Shown: piece after piece, positions 46,927 to 55,723 of the stretch
How the letters are laid out: every line of letters begins with the position of its first letter
How positions within the stretch are numbered: position 1 is the stretch's first letter
Source of the DNA: Streptomyces sp. A2-16
Lineage (GTDB): Bacteria > Actinomycetota > Actinomycetes > Streptomycetales > Streptomycetaceae
Direction: 5' to 3'
DNA: 64,000 nucleotides
Assembly: GCF_018128905.1 (NCBI RefSeq)
Contig: NZ_CP063808.1
Location: forward strand, 1,922,001-1,986,000
Notes under the pieces: generated by a model
Told to the model about the DNA's origin: nothing
The model's database searches: none
Seen by the model: the letters and a program-made list of their open reading frames with translations, nothing else
Made by a program: the position numbers and the translations under genes

Positions 46927-48366
46927 GTGAGCACCGAGCTGCGTCGTCTGCGCAACTACATCGACGGTGAGTTCCGGGACGCCGCCGATGGACGGACCAC
47001 GGACGTGGTCAACCCCGCGACCGGTGAGGCGTACGCGACCGCGCCGCTGTCCGGACAGGCGGACGTGGACGCGGCGATGGCCGCCGCTGCCGCCGCCTTC
47101 CCCGCCTGGCGCGACACCACCCCCGCCGAGCGCCAGAAGGCCCTGCTGAAGATCGCGGACGCGTTCGAGGAGCGGGCCGAGGAGCTCATCGCGGCGGAGG
47201 TGGAGAACACCGGCAAGCCGATCGGGCTCACGCGGTCCGAGGAGATCCCGCCGATGGTCGACCAGATCCGCTTCTTCGCCGGTGCGGCGCGGATGCTGGA
47301 GGGACGCTCGGCCGGTGAGTACATGGAGGGCCTCACCTCCATCGTCCGCCGCGAGCCGGTCGGGGTCTGCGCGCAGGTGGCACCGTGGAACTACCCGATG
47401 ATGATGGCCGTGTGGAAGTTCGCGCCGGCGATCGCCGCCGGCAACACGGTGGTGCTGAAGCCCTCCGACACGACCCCCGCCTCGACCGTGCTGATCGCGG
47501 AGATCATCGGCGGGATCCTGCCGAAGGGCGTCTTCAACGTCGTCACCGGTGACCGCGACACCGGCCGGCTGATGGTCGAGCACCCCACGCCGGCGATGGC
47601 CTCCATCACGGGCTCGGTGCGGGCCGGCATGTCCGTCGCCGAGTCCGCGTCGAAGGACCTGAAGCGGGTGCACCTGGAGCTGGGCGGCAAGGCCCCGGTC
47701 GTCGTCTTCGAGGACACCGACATCCCGAAGGCCGTCGAGGACATCTCGGTCGCCGGGTTCTTCAACGCCGGACAGGACTGCACGGCCGCCACCCGCGTGC
47801 TGGTGCAGTCCTCGATCCACGACGAGTTCGTCGCGGCGCTGGCGAAGGCTGCCGCCGACACCAAGACCGGCCAGCCCGACGACGAGGACGTGCTGTACGG
47901 GCCGCTCAACAACCCCAACCAGCTCAAGCAGGTCTCCGGCTTCATCGAGCGGCTGCCCGCGCACGCCAAGGTCGAGGCCGGCGGCCACCAGGTCGGTGAG
48001 AAGGGGTACTTCTACGCGCCGACCGTCGTGTCCGGGCTCCAGCAGGACGACGAGATCATCCAGAACGAGGTGTTCGGGCCGGTCATCACCGTGCAGTCCT
48101 TCTCCGACGAGGAGCAGGCCGTGTCCTGGGCCAACGGCGTCGAGTACGCGCTCGCGTCCTCGGTGTGGACCAAGGACCACGGCCGTGCCATGCGGATGTC
48201 CAAGAAGCTGGACTTCGGCTGCGTATGGATCAACACGCACATTCCGCTGGTCGCTGAGATGCCGCACGGCGGCTTCAAGAAGTCGGGCTACGGCAAGGAC
48301 CTGTCCGGCTACGGGTTCGAGGACTACACGCGGATCAAGCACGTGATGACGTCGCTGGACGCGTAG
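46927..48366 (+). CDS. Gamma-aminobutyraldehyde-type NAD-dependent dehydrogenase
   Basis: 479 residues. Aldehyde dehydrogenase with catalytic Cys in NAGQDCTAATRV, Glu in LELGGKAP and cofactor loop GSVRAGMSVAE. Expected to oxidise 4-aminobutyraldehyde to GABA in putrescine catabolism. GTG 46927 has CAGGAGG 7 bases upstream. It shares strong similarity with the second dehydrogenase at 58.9 kb. The polyamine-binding protein gene follows after 137 bases. Confidence 0.9.
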   Translation: MSTELRRLRNYIDGEFRDAADGRTTDVVNPATGEAYATAPLSGQADVDAAMAAAAAAFPAWRDTTPAERQKALLKIADAFEERAEELIAAEVENTGKPIGLTRSEEIPPMVDQIRFFAGAARMLEGRSAGEYMEGLTSIVRREPVGVCAQVAPWNYPMMMAVWKFAPAIAAGNTVVLKPSDTTPASTVLIAEIIGGILPKGVFNVVTGDRDTGRLMVEHPTPAMASITGSVRAGMSVAESASKDLKRVHLELGGKAPVVVFEDTDIPKAVEDISVAGFFNAGQDCTAATRVLVQSSIHDEFVAALAKAAADTKTGQPDDEDVLYGPLNNPNQLKQVSGFIERLPAHAKVEAGGHQVGEKGYFYAPTVVSGLQQDDEIIQNEVFGPVITVQSFSDEEQAVSWANGVEYALASSVWTKDHGRAMRMSKKLDFGCVWINTHIPLVAEMPHGGFKKSGYGKDLSGYGFEDYTRIKHVMTSLDA

Positions 48367-48387
48367 TTCCTCGACCGCGGGTGCGCG

Positions 48388-48420
48388 GTGCGGCGGCGGT
48401 GCGGCGGCGGTGCGGCGACG
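48388..48420 (+). repeat. Three 11-bp tandem repeats
   Basis: GTGCGGCGGCG at 48388, 48399 and (one change) 48410, in the gap between the dehydrogenase and the binding-protein gene. Simple slippage-prone sequence. Confidence 0.8.
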
Positions 48421-48503
48421 CTCGACAGGGTGTCCGCCGCACCCCGCCCCGCTCGACGCCGCGTCGATTGTCGGCCCACGGCCATGGACTGCATGCTGCG
48501 TCC

Positions 48504-49697
48504 ATGCCACTCACACCGAGGACGCCGTCCCCGCTCTCCCGTAGGACCCTGCTGCGTGCGCTCGGCGGCGGGGCGGCGCTGGGCGGTCTCGCCGGGTGCG
48601 GGGTGCCCGCCGCGTACGTGGCCGCGGGCGACCGGGCCGTCCCCGATCGCTCCGCCATCGACAAGCGGCTGACCTGGGCGAACTGGCCGCTCTACATCGA
48701 CACGGACGACGACGACTCGACGCGGCGGCCGACGCTGGACGCCTTCGAGAAGCGGACCGGCACATCCGTCGACTACGTCGAGGAGATCAACGACAACGAC
48801 GAGTTCTTCGGCAAGATCAGCCCCGCGCTGATGAACCACCAGCAGACCGGCCGCGACCTCATCGTCATGAGCGACTGGATGTGCGCCCGGTTCGTACGGC
48901 TCGGCTGGGTCCAGGAGATGGACCGGGCGAGGCAGCCGAACGTCACGAAGCACCTTGACCCGCTGCTGCGTTCACCCGCCTTCGATCCGGGCCGCAAGCA
49001 CACCGTGCCGTGGCAGTCGGGGATCACCGGGATCGCGTACGACCGCAGAAGGCTGGGCCGCGAGATCCGGCACGTGAAGGACCTGTGGGCGAGCGACCTC
49101 AAGGGCCGGGTCACCCTGCTCTCCGGGCTCGACGAGGCCTTCGCACTGCTGATGCAGGGCAACGGCGTCGACATCACCCGGTGGACCCCGGACGACTTCC
49201 ACGAGGTCTGCGACCAGGTCGAGAAGTACGTCAGGAGCGGCCAGATCCGCCGCTTCACCGGCAACGACTACACCAAGGACCTCGTCACCGGTGACGTCCT
49301 GGCCTGTCAGGCCTACTCCGGGGACGTGATCCAGCTCCAGGCCGACAACCCCGACATCCGTTTCGTCGTCCCCGAGGAGGGCGCGGAGCTCTGGTCGGAC
49401 TCCCTGATGATCCCCGACCGCGCCCTGCACAAGAGCAACGCGGAGCGGCTCGTCGACTACTACTACGCCCCCGAGGTCGCCGCGGAGCTCGCCGCCTGGG
49501 TCAACTACGTCTGCCCCGTACCCGCGGCGCGGGACGTCCTGGCCGCGTCGAAGGACGAGGACACCGCCGCCCTCGCCGAGAACCCGCTGATCTTCCCGGA
49601 CGCCCGGATGCGCGAACGGCTGGTGATCGCGCGGGACATCACGTCCGAGGAGCGGGGGGAGTACACGAGGCGGTGGAACGTGATCGTGGGGTTGTGA
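48504..49697 (+). CDS. Polyamine-type ABC substrate-binding lipoprotein (orphan)
   Basis: 397 residues, PotD-like. Twin-arginine-type start (SRRTLLRALGGGAA) and lipobox LAGC, then a binding fold with LTWANWPLYIDTDDDD, ENPLIFPD and GQIRRFTGNDYTKDLVTGD. It has no permease or ATPase next to it, but its sequence parallels the full importer 12 kb downstream and it could share those subunits. ATG 48504 is used. Confidence 0.85.
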   Translation: MPLTPRTPSPLSRRTLLRALGGGAALGGLAGCGVPAAYVAAGDRAVPDRSAIDKRLTWANWPLYIDTDDDDSTRRPTLDAFEKRTGTSVDYVEEINDNDEFFGKISPALMNHQQTGRDLIVMSDWMCARFVRLGWVQEMDRARQPNVTKHLDPLLRSPAFDPGRKHTVPWQSGITGIAYDRRRLGREIRHVKDLWASDLKGRVTLLSGLDEAFALLMQGNGVDITRWTPDDFHEVCDQVEKYVRSGQIRRFTGNDYTKDLVTGDVLACQAYSGDVIQLQADNPDIRFVVPEEGAELWSDSLMIPDRALHKSNAERLVDYYYAPEVAAELAAWVNYVCPVPAARDVLAASKDEDTAALAENPLIFPDARMRERLVIARDITSEERGEYTRRWNVIVGL

Positions 49698-49850
49698 GCG
49701 TGAGGGGCACGCGGTGGCGGGGCGGAGGCGGCGACACGGGACGTCCGCGGTGGTGCCTTCCTGACACGGGTGTTCCGTCCCGACGGGGGTATCCGCTTCG
49801 CACCCCAACCCCCGGGCCGGCTCCCGGACGATCAGAAGGAGAGGTACCGC

Positions 49851-50276
49851 ATGTCCGCGTCCCTCGTGGAAACGGTCGATGTCGAGGCTCCCGTCGCTGT
49901 GGCGTGGGACCTGTGGAGCGATGTGACCCGGTGGCCGCATTTCCTGAGCCACGTACGCCTGGTGGAGCGGATGGACGAGCGCCGCTTCGCCTGGCAACTG
50001 CAACTCCCCGGCGCCGACAAGAACTTCGTCGCCGAACTCACCGAGGTCGTCCCCGAGGACCGCATCGCCTGGCACACGGTGGAGGGGGTTCACCACGCGG
50101 GCGTGGTCACCTTCCACCGGCTCAGTGACACCACGAGCCGGGTCACGCTGCAGATCGAGTACGACCCGAAGGGGTTCATCGAGCACCTCGGGGCGCTCAC
50201 CAACCTGGACTCGGCCCTCGCCAACTACGACCTCGGCGAGTTCCAGAAGCTCGCCGAGACGGCGGCGGCGTCCTGA
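49851..50276 (+). CDS. SRPBCC-family (polyketide cyclase/dehydrase-like) protein
   Basis: 141 residues with a helix-grip hydrophobic-ligand fold: VAWDLWSDVTRWPHFLSHVR and the C-terminal helix near LGALTNLDSALANYDL. Ligand not identified. ATG 49851 has AAGGAGAGG at ideal spacing, so the upstream open frame is not used. Confidence 0.85.
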   Translation: MSASLVETVDVEAPVAVAWDLWSDVTRWPHFLSHVRLVERMDERRFAWQLQLPGADKNFVAELTEVVPEDRIAWHTVEGVHHAGVVTFHRLSDTTSRVTLQIEYDPKGFIEHLGALTNLDSALANYDLGEFQKLAETAAAS

Positions 50277-50301
50277 CCGCGAACACCGCTCCCACAATGT
50301 T

Positions 50302-50330
50302 TTGAACATGTTCAATTCCAGGCGTACGCT
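50302..50330 (+). promoter_or_regulatory. Promoter with palindromic operator, leaderless transcript
   Basis: TTGAACATGTTCAA (50302-50315) is a perfect 14-bp palindrome whose left arm is also the -35 (TTGAAC). TACGCT (50325-50330) is the -10, 17 bases on, and ends 6 bases before the ATG at 50337. The predicted start is therefore the ATG itself. A dimeric regulator bound here would block polymerase. Confidence 0.65.
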
Positions 50331-50336
50331 GCTGCC

Positions 50337-50864
50337 ATGAGCGACAGAGCCGCCCAACTCAGGGGCATCCGCGCATGGCTGGTCTTCTTCGTCGTCTGCC
50401 TGGTGCTCAGCGGCGCCACGGCCTTCCCGCTGGTCCACGAACTGCGCTGGACCGAGGACGTGCTGCGGCACCTTCCCGCGCCGGACGCCCTGACGGACTG
50501 GATCACGCGCGTCCGGCGCGGGCTCGACACCGCCGACTCCGACTACCCCTTCCTCCTCTACGGCACCGACTGGCTGGCCTTCGCCCACCTGGTGATCGCG
50601 GTCGCCTTCTACGGCCCCTACCGGGACCCGGTCCGCAACATCTGGGTCGTCGAGTTCGGGATGATCGCCTGCGCCGGGATCGTCCCGCTCGCGCTGATCT
50701 GCGGACCGATCCGGGGCATCCCGTTCTGGTGGAGCGTGATCGACATGGCGTTCGGGGTGTTCGGGGTGCTCCCGCTGTACGTCGTCCGCAGGAGGATCAA
50801 GCGGCTGGAGGCGCTCACCCGGCCCGAGGCCCCGCGCGGCACCGCCGCCGTGCCCGCTACCTGA
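50337..50864 (+). CDS. Four-helix membrane protein of unknown function
   Basis: 175 residues with four hydrophobic segments (AWLVFFVVCLVLSGATAF, DWLAFAHLVIAVAFYG, FGMIACAGIVPLALICG, VIDMAFGVFGVLPLYVV). I do not recognise the family. Start ATG 50337 has no ribosome site, consistent with a leaderless mRNA. The 3' end is part of a 37-bp duplication that also runs towards the convergent hydrolase gene. Confidence 0.75.
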   Translation: MSDRAAQLRGIRAWLVFFVVCLVLSGATAFPLVHELRWTEDVLRHLPAPDALTDWITRVRRGLDTADSDYPFLLYGTDWLAFAHLVIAVAFYGPYRDPVRNIWVVEFGMIACAGIVPLALICGPIRGIPFWWSVIDMAFGVFGVLPLYVVRRRIKRLEALTRPEAPRGTAAVPAT

Positions 50865-50937
50865 GCGCCCCCGCGTCCGCGCGTGAGCGCCGCCGTGCCC
50901 GCTACCTGAGCGCCCCCGCGTCCGCTACCTGAGCGCC
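50844..50937. repeat. 37-bp direct repeat at convergent gene ends
   Basis: An identical 37-base segment is present at 50844-50880 (spanning the stop of the membrane protein gene) and 50889-50925, 45 bases apart. A third partial copy (50923-50937) is the 3' end of the minus-strand hydrolase gene. Confidence 0.85.
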
Positions 50938-52058
50938 GCCGTGATGATCCGCACGACGACCGGGTTCGCGTCCTCGCTCTTCGCGTCGGTGGAGTTGACC
51001 GAGTAGACGAGGGTGCGGCTCAGGTTGCAGGTGGCGGCGATCGCCGAGTTGTAGCCGTACCGGCCGCCCGACTTGACCCAGTAGACCTTCCCCTCGATCT
51101 CGAAGCGCTGGAGGCCGCCCGCGCTGTAACTCGCGCCGGTGATGCCCGACGGGACCGAGAACACCTCCCTCATCAGCGGCCGCGGGACGATCCGGCCCCG
51201 GAAGAGGCCGGTGAGCAGCCGCTCCAGGTCCGCGATCGTGGAGATCATGTCCCCGGCCGCGAACCGGTCCGCCTGGTTCCACTCCGTGACGTCCACGAAC
51301 TCCGTCGTCCCGTCGGCCCTGCGCACCGCCTGGTAGCCCCGGTTGTGCGGGCCGAGGATGCGCGGGTCGGTGCCCGGGAAGTACGTGTCCCGCATCCCGG
51401 CCGGTGCCAGCACCAGCCGGGCGGCCTCGGCGGCGTACGACCGACCGGTCACCCTCTCGACCAGCAGGCCGAGGAACGTGTAGTTGATGTTGAGGTAGTG
51501 CTGCTGCTTCCCCGGGCAGAACTCCGGCTCCTTCGCACCGGCGGACGCGGCGACCCGCTCGGGGGCCAGCGTGTCGAAGCGGTGGGCGTACACCTCCTCG
51601 AAGGTGGTGCCGAGACCGTCGCCGGCCGGGATGCCGCTGGTGTGGTTCAGCAACTGCCGGACGGTGACCGGCCGGAAGCGACTGCCGAGGAGGCCGGGCA
51701 GGTAGTGCTGGACCGGCCTGCCCAGATCGATCCACCCCTCGGTCACCAGCCCCAGTACGGTCGCCGCCGTCACCACCTTCGTCGTCGAGCCGGCCCGGAA
51801 GCGCGCGCCGGGATCGGCCGGCCGCCCGCTCTCCAGGTCGTGCACGCCCGAGCTGCCGCGCCAGCTGCCGTCGCTGCCGCCGACCCGGACCAGGGCGGCG
51901 GTGACGTTCGCGTCGGGCAGGCCCGCGATCGCGGCCCGCAACGCCCCGGCGTCCGGGCCTGAGGCGGTGCGGGCCCGCGCCGGTAAGACGGGCAGGCTCG
52001 CGGTCAGGGGCACGGCGAGGGCGCCGGCGAGGAGGCTTCTGCGACGGAGGTCACGCAT
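50925..52058 (-). CDS. Exported serine hydrolase, DD-peptidase/class C beta-lactamase-like
   Basis: 377 residues. Signal peptide with RRR start and a hydrophobic core to about residue 30. Catalytic SxxK is STTK (Ser91-Lys94), the second motif YLN is at 188-190 (YLNINY, like YSNTNF-type DD-peptidases), LLNHTSG is the family element and a KSG-type third motif lies in WVKSGGRYGYNS. Similar to Streptomyces R61 DD-peptidase. Expected to be in the cell wall space. It is divergent from the sigma-factor fusion gene. Confidence 0.88.
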   Translation of the reverse strand: MRDLRRRSLLAGALAVPLTASLPVLPARARTASGPDAGALRAAIAGLPDANVTAALVRVGGSDGSWRGSSGVHDLESGRPADPGARFRAGSTTKVVTAATVLGLVTEGWIDLGRPVQHYLPGLLGSRFRPVTVRQLLNHTSGIPAGDGLGTTFEEVYAHRFDTLAPERVAASAGAKEPEFCPGKQQHYLNINYTFLGLLVERVTGRSYAAEAARLVLAPAGMRDTYFPGTDPRILGPHNRGYQAVRRADGTTEFVDVTEWNQADRFAAGDMISTIADLERLLTGLFRGRIVPRPLMREVFSVPSGITGASYSAGGLQRFEIEGKVYWVKSGGRYGYNSAIAATCNLSRTLVYSVNSTDAKSEDANPVVVRIITAALR

Positions 52059-52226
52059 GGGCGGGCTCCTGGGGACGTGGGATGTGTGTGATCATCCTGC
52101 GTGGCCGCCGCGCGGGCGGGATCGTCCGCGAGCAGGGGCCGGACCCTGGTGAAACCCTGAGCAACTTCCGCTTTCCATAAGGGAGTTGATGGGGGATGCC
52201 CCTAGGGAGCGAAAAACTGTTATCGC

Positions 52227-52241
52227 GGAGTCCTTCACTCC
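52227..52241 (+). repeat. Small hairpin in the sigma-fusion leader
   Basis: GGAGT-ccttc-ACTCC, 51 bases before the GTG of the sigma/anti-sigma fusion gene, in the 233-base region shared with the divergent hydrolase gene. The -10/-35 elements here are not clear. Confidence 0.3.
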
Positions 52242-52291
52242 GTCTCCATGCGCGGACATGCACGAAGGGACAACCGGCCGGAAAGGACGAC

Positions 52292-53956
52292 GTGGACACG
52301 CGGCAGTGGCGCGACACCATCGCGGCGGCGCAGGACGGCGACCGCCGGGCGCTGGACGAACTCGTCGAGGGCTGGCTGCCGCTGGTGTACAACATCGTCG
52401 GCCGCGCCCTGAACGGCCATGCCGACGTCGACGACGTCGTCCAGGAGACCATGCTGCGCGCCGTCGACAACCTCGGCAGTCTGCGCGACCCGGACAGCTT
52501 CCGGTCCTGGCTGGTCGCCATCGCCATGCGCCAGATACGGGACCGGGCCCGCCGCAGGACCCCCGCCCCGCTCGACGAGTCGGCCGCGCACGAAGCCGCC
52601 GACTTCGCCGAACTCACCGTTCTGCGACTCCAGTTGGAAGGACAGCGGCGCGAGGTCGCGGAGGCCGTGCGCTGGCTCGACGACGAGGACCGGCAACTGC
52701 TCTCGCTGTGGTGGCTGGAGGTCGCGGGCGAACTCACCCGGCGCGAGCTGGCCGCCGCCGTCGGCATCAGCCGACAGCACGCCGCTGTGCGCGTCCAGCG
52801 GATGAAGGAGCGCCTGGAGACCTCCCGCGGCATCGTCCGCGCCCTCGACGGCGCATGCCCCGACCTGCGCGAACTCACCGCTCCCTGGAGCAACCGTCCC
52901 GACTCGGTCTGGCGCAAGCGGCTGGCCCGGCACATCCGCGGCTGCGGCTACTGCGGGGACACCCGCGAGGCCGTCGTACCGGCCGAGCGACTGCTCGTCG
53001 GCATCGCGCTGGTGCCGGTCCCGGTGGGCTTCACCCTGGCGCTGACCCTGGGGAGCAAGACGGCCGCGGCGGCCACCGTCGCCTCCGTGAGCTGGTCCGC
53101 CAAGGTGATGGGCGCCCTCACCCAGCCCCTCGTCGCGGCCACCGCGGGCGCGACGATCGTCGCGGGCGGCGCCTACGTCGTCACACGGACCCCCGACACC
53201 GCCCCGGCGCCCCGAGTGGCCGTCTCGCCGACGGCGGCGAGCACGCACCGGCCGCCGGCGCCGGCCGCCGTGGGCACGCCGACGGCCTCACCGGCCCCCG
53301 TTCCCTCGGCGACGCCGACGAGGACCGCCCGCTACGGCAGCGTCGTCGACGCCGTCGACCGGGCTCCGGACCCCGACACCCCGCCCGCCGCCCTGCCGCA
53401 CCGGCCCGAGACCGGAGTCACCAGCACCGGCGGCGCACACGCCGTCATGAACCACCGCGGGGACAGCGTCACGCTCACCGGCAAGGGCTATGTCCTGGTC
53501 CGCTGGCAGATCTCGCCGCAGTACCGGTCCGGCAGCCTGGTCATGCCGGCCTGGACCGGCCTCAAGGGCGAGCTCTTCCACGTCGCCTCGGGCGGCGGCC
53601 GCCGCATGGACGACCCCGTCAGCGCCACCGACAGCACCGCCACCGGCATGGGCAACACCACCGTCGGCTACGCCGTCCCGCCCGAAGGCACCCAGCAGAT
53701 GTGGCAGAACGAGTACTTCTGGATCGACGGCAGCGTCACCCTCACCGTCAACGAACGCGGCGCCGACTACGGCCTCAGCGTCTTCCCCTCCACCTGGGAC
53801 GCCGTGGAGAAGGACATCACCACCGGCCCCGACCGGGGAGTGCGGCGCTACGGCCTGGTCCGCGACACCGGCAAGGACGACACCCCCGTACCGCAGTACC
53901 TCACCCGGTCGACCCCCGCAGACCCGGCGACCGTCGCTCAGGAGTCCCGGGTGTAG
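52292..53956 (+). CDS. ECF sigma factor fused to zinc-finger anti-sigma domain and exported C-terminus
   Basis: 554 residues. Sigma region 2 at about residues 22-90 (VDDVVQETMLRAVDN), region 4 at about 117-175 with the helix LAAAVGISRQHAAVRVQRMKE. Then a zf-HC2/ZAS-like anti-sigma motif: Cys189 ... His214-x3-Cys218-x2-Cys221. One or two membrane helices follow (about 233-254 and 280-298), a Pro/Ala/Thr linker to 345 and an extracellular beta-rich domain of ~200 residues. The layout puts sigma inside and a sensor outside in one chain. GTG 52292 has AAAGGA upstream. It overlaps the convergent HxlR gene by 19 bases. Confidence 0.8.
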   Translation: MDTRQWRDTIAAAQDGDRRALDELVEGWLPLVYNIVGRALNGHADVDDVVQETMLRAVDNLGSLRDPDSFRSWLVAIAMRQIRDRARRRTPAPLDESAAHEAADFAELTVLRLQLEGQRREVAEAVRWLDDEDRQLLSLWWLEVAGELTRRELAAAVGISRQHAAVRVQRMKERLETSRGIVRALDGACPDLRELTAPWSNRPDSVWRKRLARHIRGCGYCGDTREAVVPAERLLVGIALVPVPVGFTLALTLGSKTAAAATVASVSWSAKVMGALTQPLVAATAGATIVAGGAYVVTRTPDTAPAPRVAVSPTAASTHRPPAPAAVGTPTASPAPVPSATPTRTARYGSVVDAVDRAPDPDTPPAALPHRPETGVTSTGGAHAVMNHRGDSVTLTGKGYVLVRWQISPQYRSGSLVMPAWTGLKGELFHVASGGGRRMDDPVSATDSTATGMGNTTVGYAVPPEGTQQMWQNEYFWIDGSVTLTVNERGADYGLSVFPSTWDAVEKDITTGPDRGVRRYGLVRDTGKDDTPVPQYLTRSTPADPATVAQESRV

Positions 53957-54297
53957 CGCTCCTGCGCGTCCATCACCTCGTCGCCGTGATCGTGCGCCCA
54001 GGCGCCGAACGACTCGATCGGCCCGAGCAACGACCGGCCCAGCGCGGTCAGTTCGTACTCCACACGAGGCGGCGAGCCGCCGTACGCCTGCCGGGCGACC
54101 AGCCCGTTGAACTCCAGCCTGCGCAGGGTCTCCGTGAGCACCTTCTGGCTGATCCCGCCGATCCGTGCGCGCAGTTCGCCGGGGCGTCCCGGACCGTCCT
54201 TGAGCGCCCAGATCACCACGGGGTTCCAGGTGTGGGAGACGAGATCGAAGGCGAGGCGGGTACGGCAGTCGGCGAGGAAGGCGAGGTCGGCGGTCAC
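53938..54297 (-). CDS. HxlR-family transcriptional regulator
   Basis: 119 residues, winged helix: DLVSHTWNPVVIWALKDGPGRPGELRAR-like core, ISQKVLTETLRRLEFNGLV and the wing VEYELTALGRSL. One Cys near the N-terminus (FLADCRTRLAF) is typical of redox- or aldehyde-sensing members. GTG 54297 is used. Divergent from the reductase gene, which it probably controls. Confidence 0.88.
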   Translation of the reverse strand: MTADLAFLADCRTRLAFDLVSHTWNPVVIWALKDGPGRPGELRARIGGISQKVLTETLRRLEFNGLVARQAYGGSPPRVEYELTALGRSLLGPIESFGAWAHDHGDEVMDAQERYTRDS

Positions 54298-54400
54298 GTA
54301 CCGAATGGTGCCCGAGCGGCTTCCTACTGTCGTGGGAGACCAGGAGAACCGGGATCCGAAACGGCTTCCGGCAGGACAGGACGAGACAGGAGGACACGTC

Positions 54401-54997
54401 ATGCGGGTGGGGATCATCGGCCGGGGCGGTATGGCGGACGCCCTGGGGACACAGTGGCGGCGGGCCGGGCACGGGGTGGTCACCGGGAGCCGTTCCGGCG
54501 GCGACCTGCGCGAGGCCGCCGAGGCCGGCACGGACGCGGTGCTGCTCGCGGTGCCGTACGAGGCCGTGGTCGGGGTCGTCGAGGGACTCGGGGAGACCTT
54601 GCGCGGGAAAGTGCTGATCGACTGCACCAACCCGGTCGGCCGTGACTTCGGCCTGCTCACGGCGGGCGGTCCCGCGGCCGCCGAACGCATCGCCCGGGCC
54701 GCGCCCTCGGCCCATGTGGTGAAGGCCTTCAACCTGTGCCACGAGGACGTGTGGCGGCTGACCCCGCCCGTCTTCGACGGCCGTCCCCTCGCGGTGCCGC
54801 TGTGCGGGGACGACGAGGGGGCCCTGACCGTCGTACGACGACTCGTGCGCGACCTGGGCTGCGAGCCGCTCAACGCCGGAGGCCTCGACCGGGCGGGTCT
54901 GGTCGAGGCGACCGCGGCCCTGCTGATCCGGCTGTGGCTGGGCGAGGGGGCCGACGCGCAGGCGATCTCGCCGCCGCTGGCCTACTCCGGGGCCTGA
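54401..54997 (+). CDS. NAD(P)-binding F420-reductase-like protein
   Basis: 198 residues with an N-terminal Rossmann start MRVGIIGRGGMADALG, and later VVKAFNLCHEDVW and a C-terminal helical part. Similar to NADPH:F420-type reductases/dinucleotide-binding proteins; the substrate is unknown. CAGGAGG is 9 bases before ATG 54401. It overlaps the convergent GDPD gene by 16 bases. Confidence 0.85.
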   Translation: MRVGIIGRGGMADALGTQWRRAGHGVVTGSRSGGDLREAAEAGTDAVLLAVPYEAVVGVVEGLGETLRGKVLIDCTNPVGRDFGLLTAGGPAAAERIARAAPSAHVVKAFNLCHEDVWRLTPPVFDGRPLAVPLCGDDEGALTVVRRLVRDLGCEPLNAGGLDRAGLVEATAALLIRLWLGEGADAQAISPPLAYSGA

Positions 54998-55683
54998 CTC
55001 CCGTTCGCGCGCAGGGCGCAGAGCACGTCCACGCGGTTCGTGGTGATCGAGTCGACGCCCATCGCGGCGAGCCGGCGCATCGAGCGGCGGGTGTCGGGGG
55101 TCCAGACGGAGACCAGATGGCCGTCGGCGTGGATCCGGTCGGCGAGAGCCCGGTCCATCAGGCCGAAGCGGTAGTTGAGCCAGCGGGGCCGCACCGCGTC
55201 CAGGAGGGCGGGGCGCGGGGGCGCGAGAGTCGTCCAGGTGAGCGCGATCTCGGCGGACGGGTCCGCCGCGCGCACGGCGAGCATCGCGGTGGCGTCCGCG
55301 CAGTAGTAGACGCGGTCCTGCGCACCGCACTCGCGGACCACGTCGACCACGCGACGCGCGACCCGTACCTCTCTCGTGCCGGGCAGGTCGAGCATCAGGC
55401 GATGGCCGTCGGTGACCCCGAGGGCCTCCGCGAGCGTCGGCACCCCGCCGTCCGTCAGCCCTCGCACCTCGTCCGCCGACAGGGACCGCAGGGGGCGGTC
55501 GTGCTCCCACAGCCGCTTCAGCGTCCGGTCGTGGAGCAGCACCGGTACGCCGTCCCTGGTGAGCCGTACGTCGATCTCCACCGCGTCCGCGCCCCGGTCG
55601 AGCGCGGCACGCAGGGAGCCGATCGTGTTCTCACGGACGCGGTAGGGGTCGCCGCGGTGTGCCACGGCCGTCAGCTTCTGCAT
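54982..55683 (-). CDS. Glycerophosphodiester phosphodiesterase family protein
   Basis: 233 residues, TIM barrel GDPD: AHRGDPYRVRENT (catalytic His-Arg-Gly), then GADAVEIDVRLTRDG (Glu/Asp metal ligands) and PVLLHDRTLKRL (second His). No signal peptide, so cytoplasmic. Cleaves glycerophosphodiesters to glycerol-3-phosphate in the family. ATG 55683. Confidence 0.9.
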   Translation of the reverse strand: MQKLTAVAHRGDPYRVRENTIGSLRAALDRGADAVEIDVRLTRDGVPVLLHDRTLKRLWEHDRPLRSLSADEVRGLTDGGVPTLAEALGVTDGHRLMLDLPGTREVRVARRVVDVVRECGAQDRVYYCADATAMLAVRAADPSAEIALTWTTLAPPRPALLDAVRPRWLNYRFGLMDRALADRIHADGHLVSVWTPDTRRSMRRLAAMGVDSITTNRVDVLCALRANGSQAPE

Positions 55684-55723
55684 GCGCTCATTGTGGTGGG
55701 GGGTGGGGGGCGGTTGTTACGGG

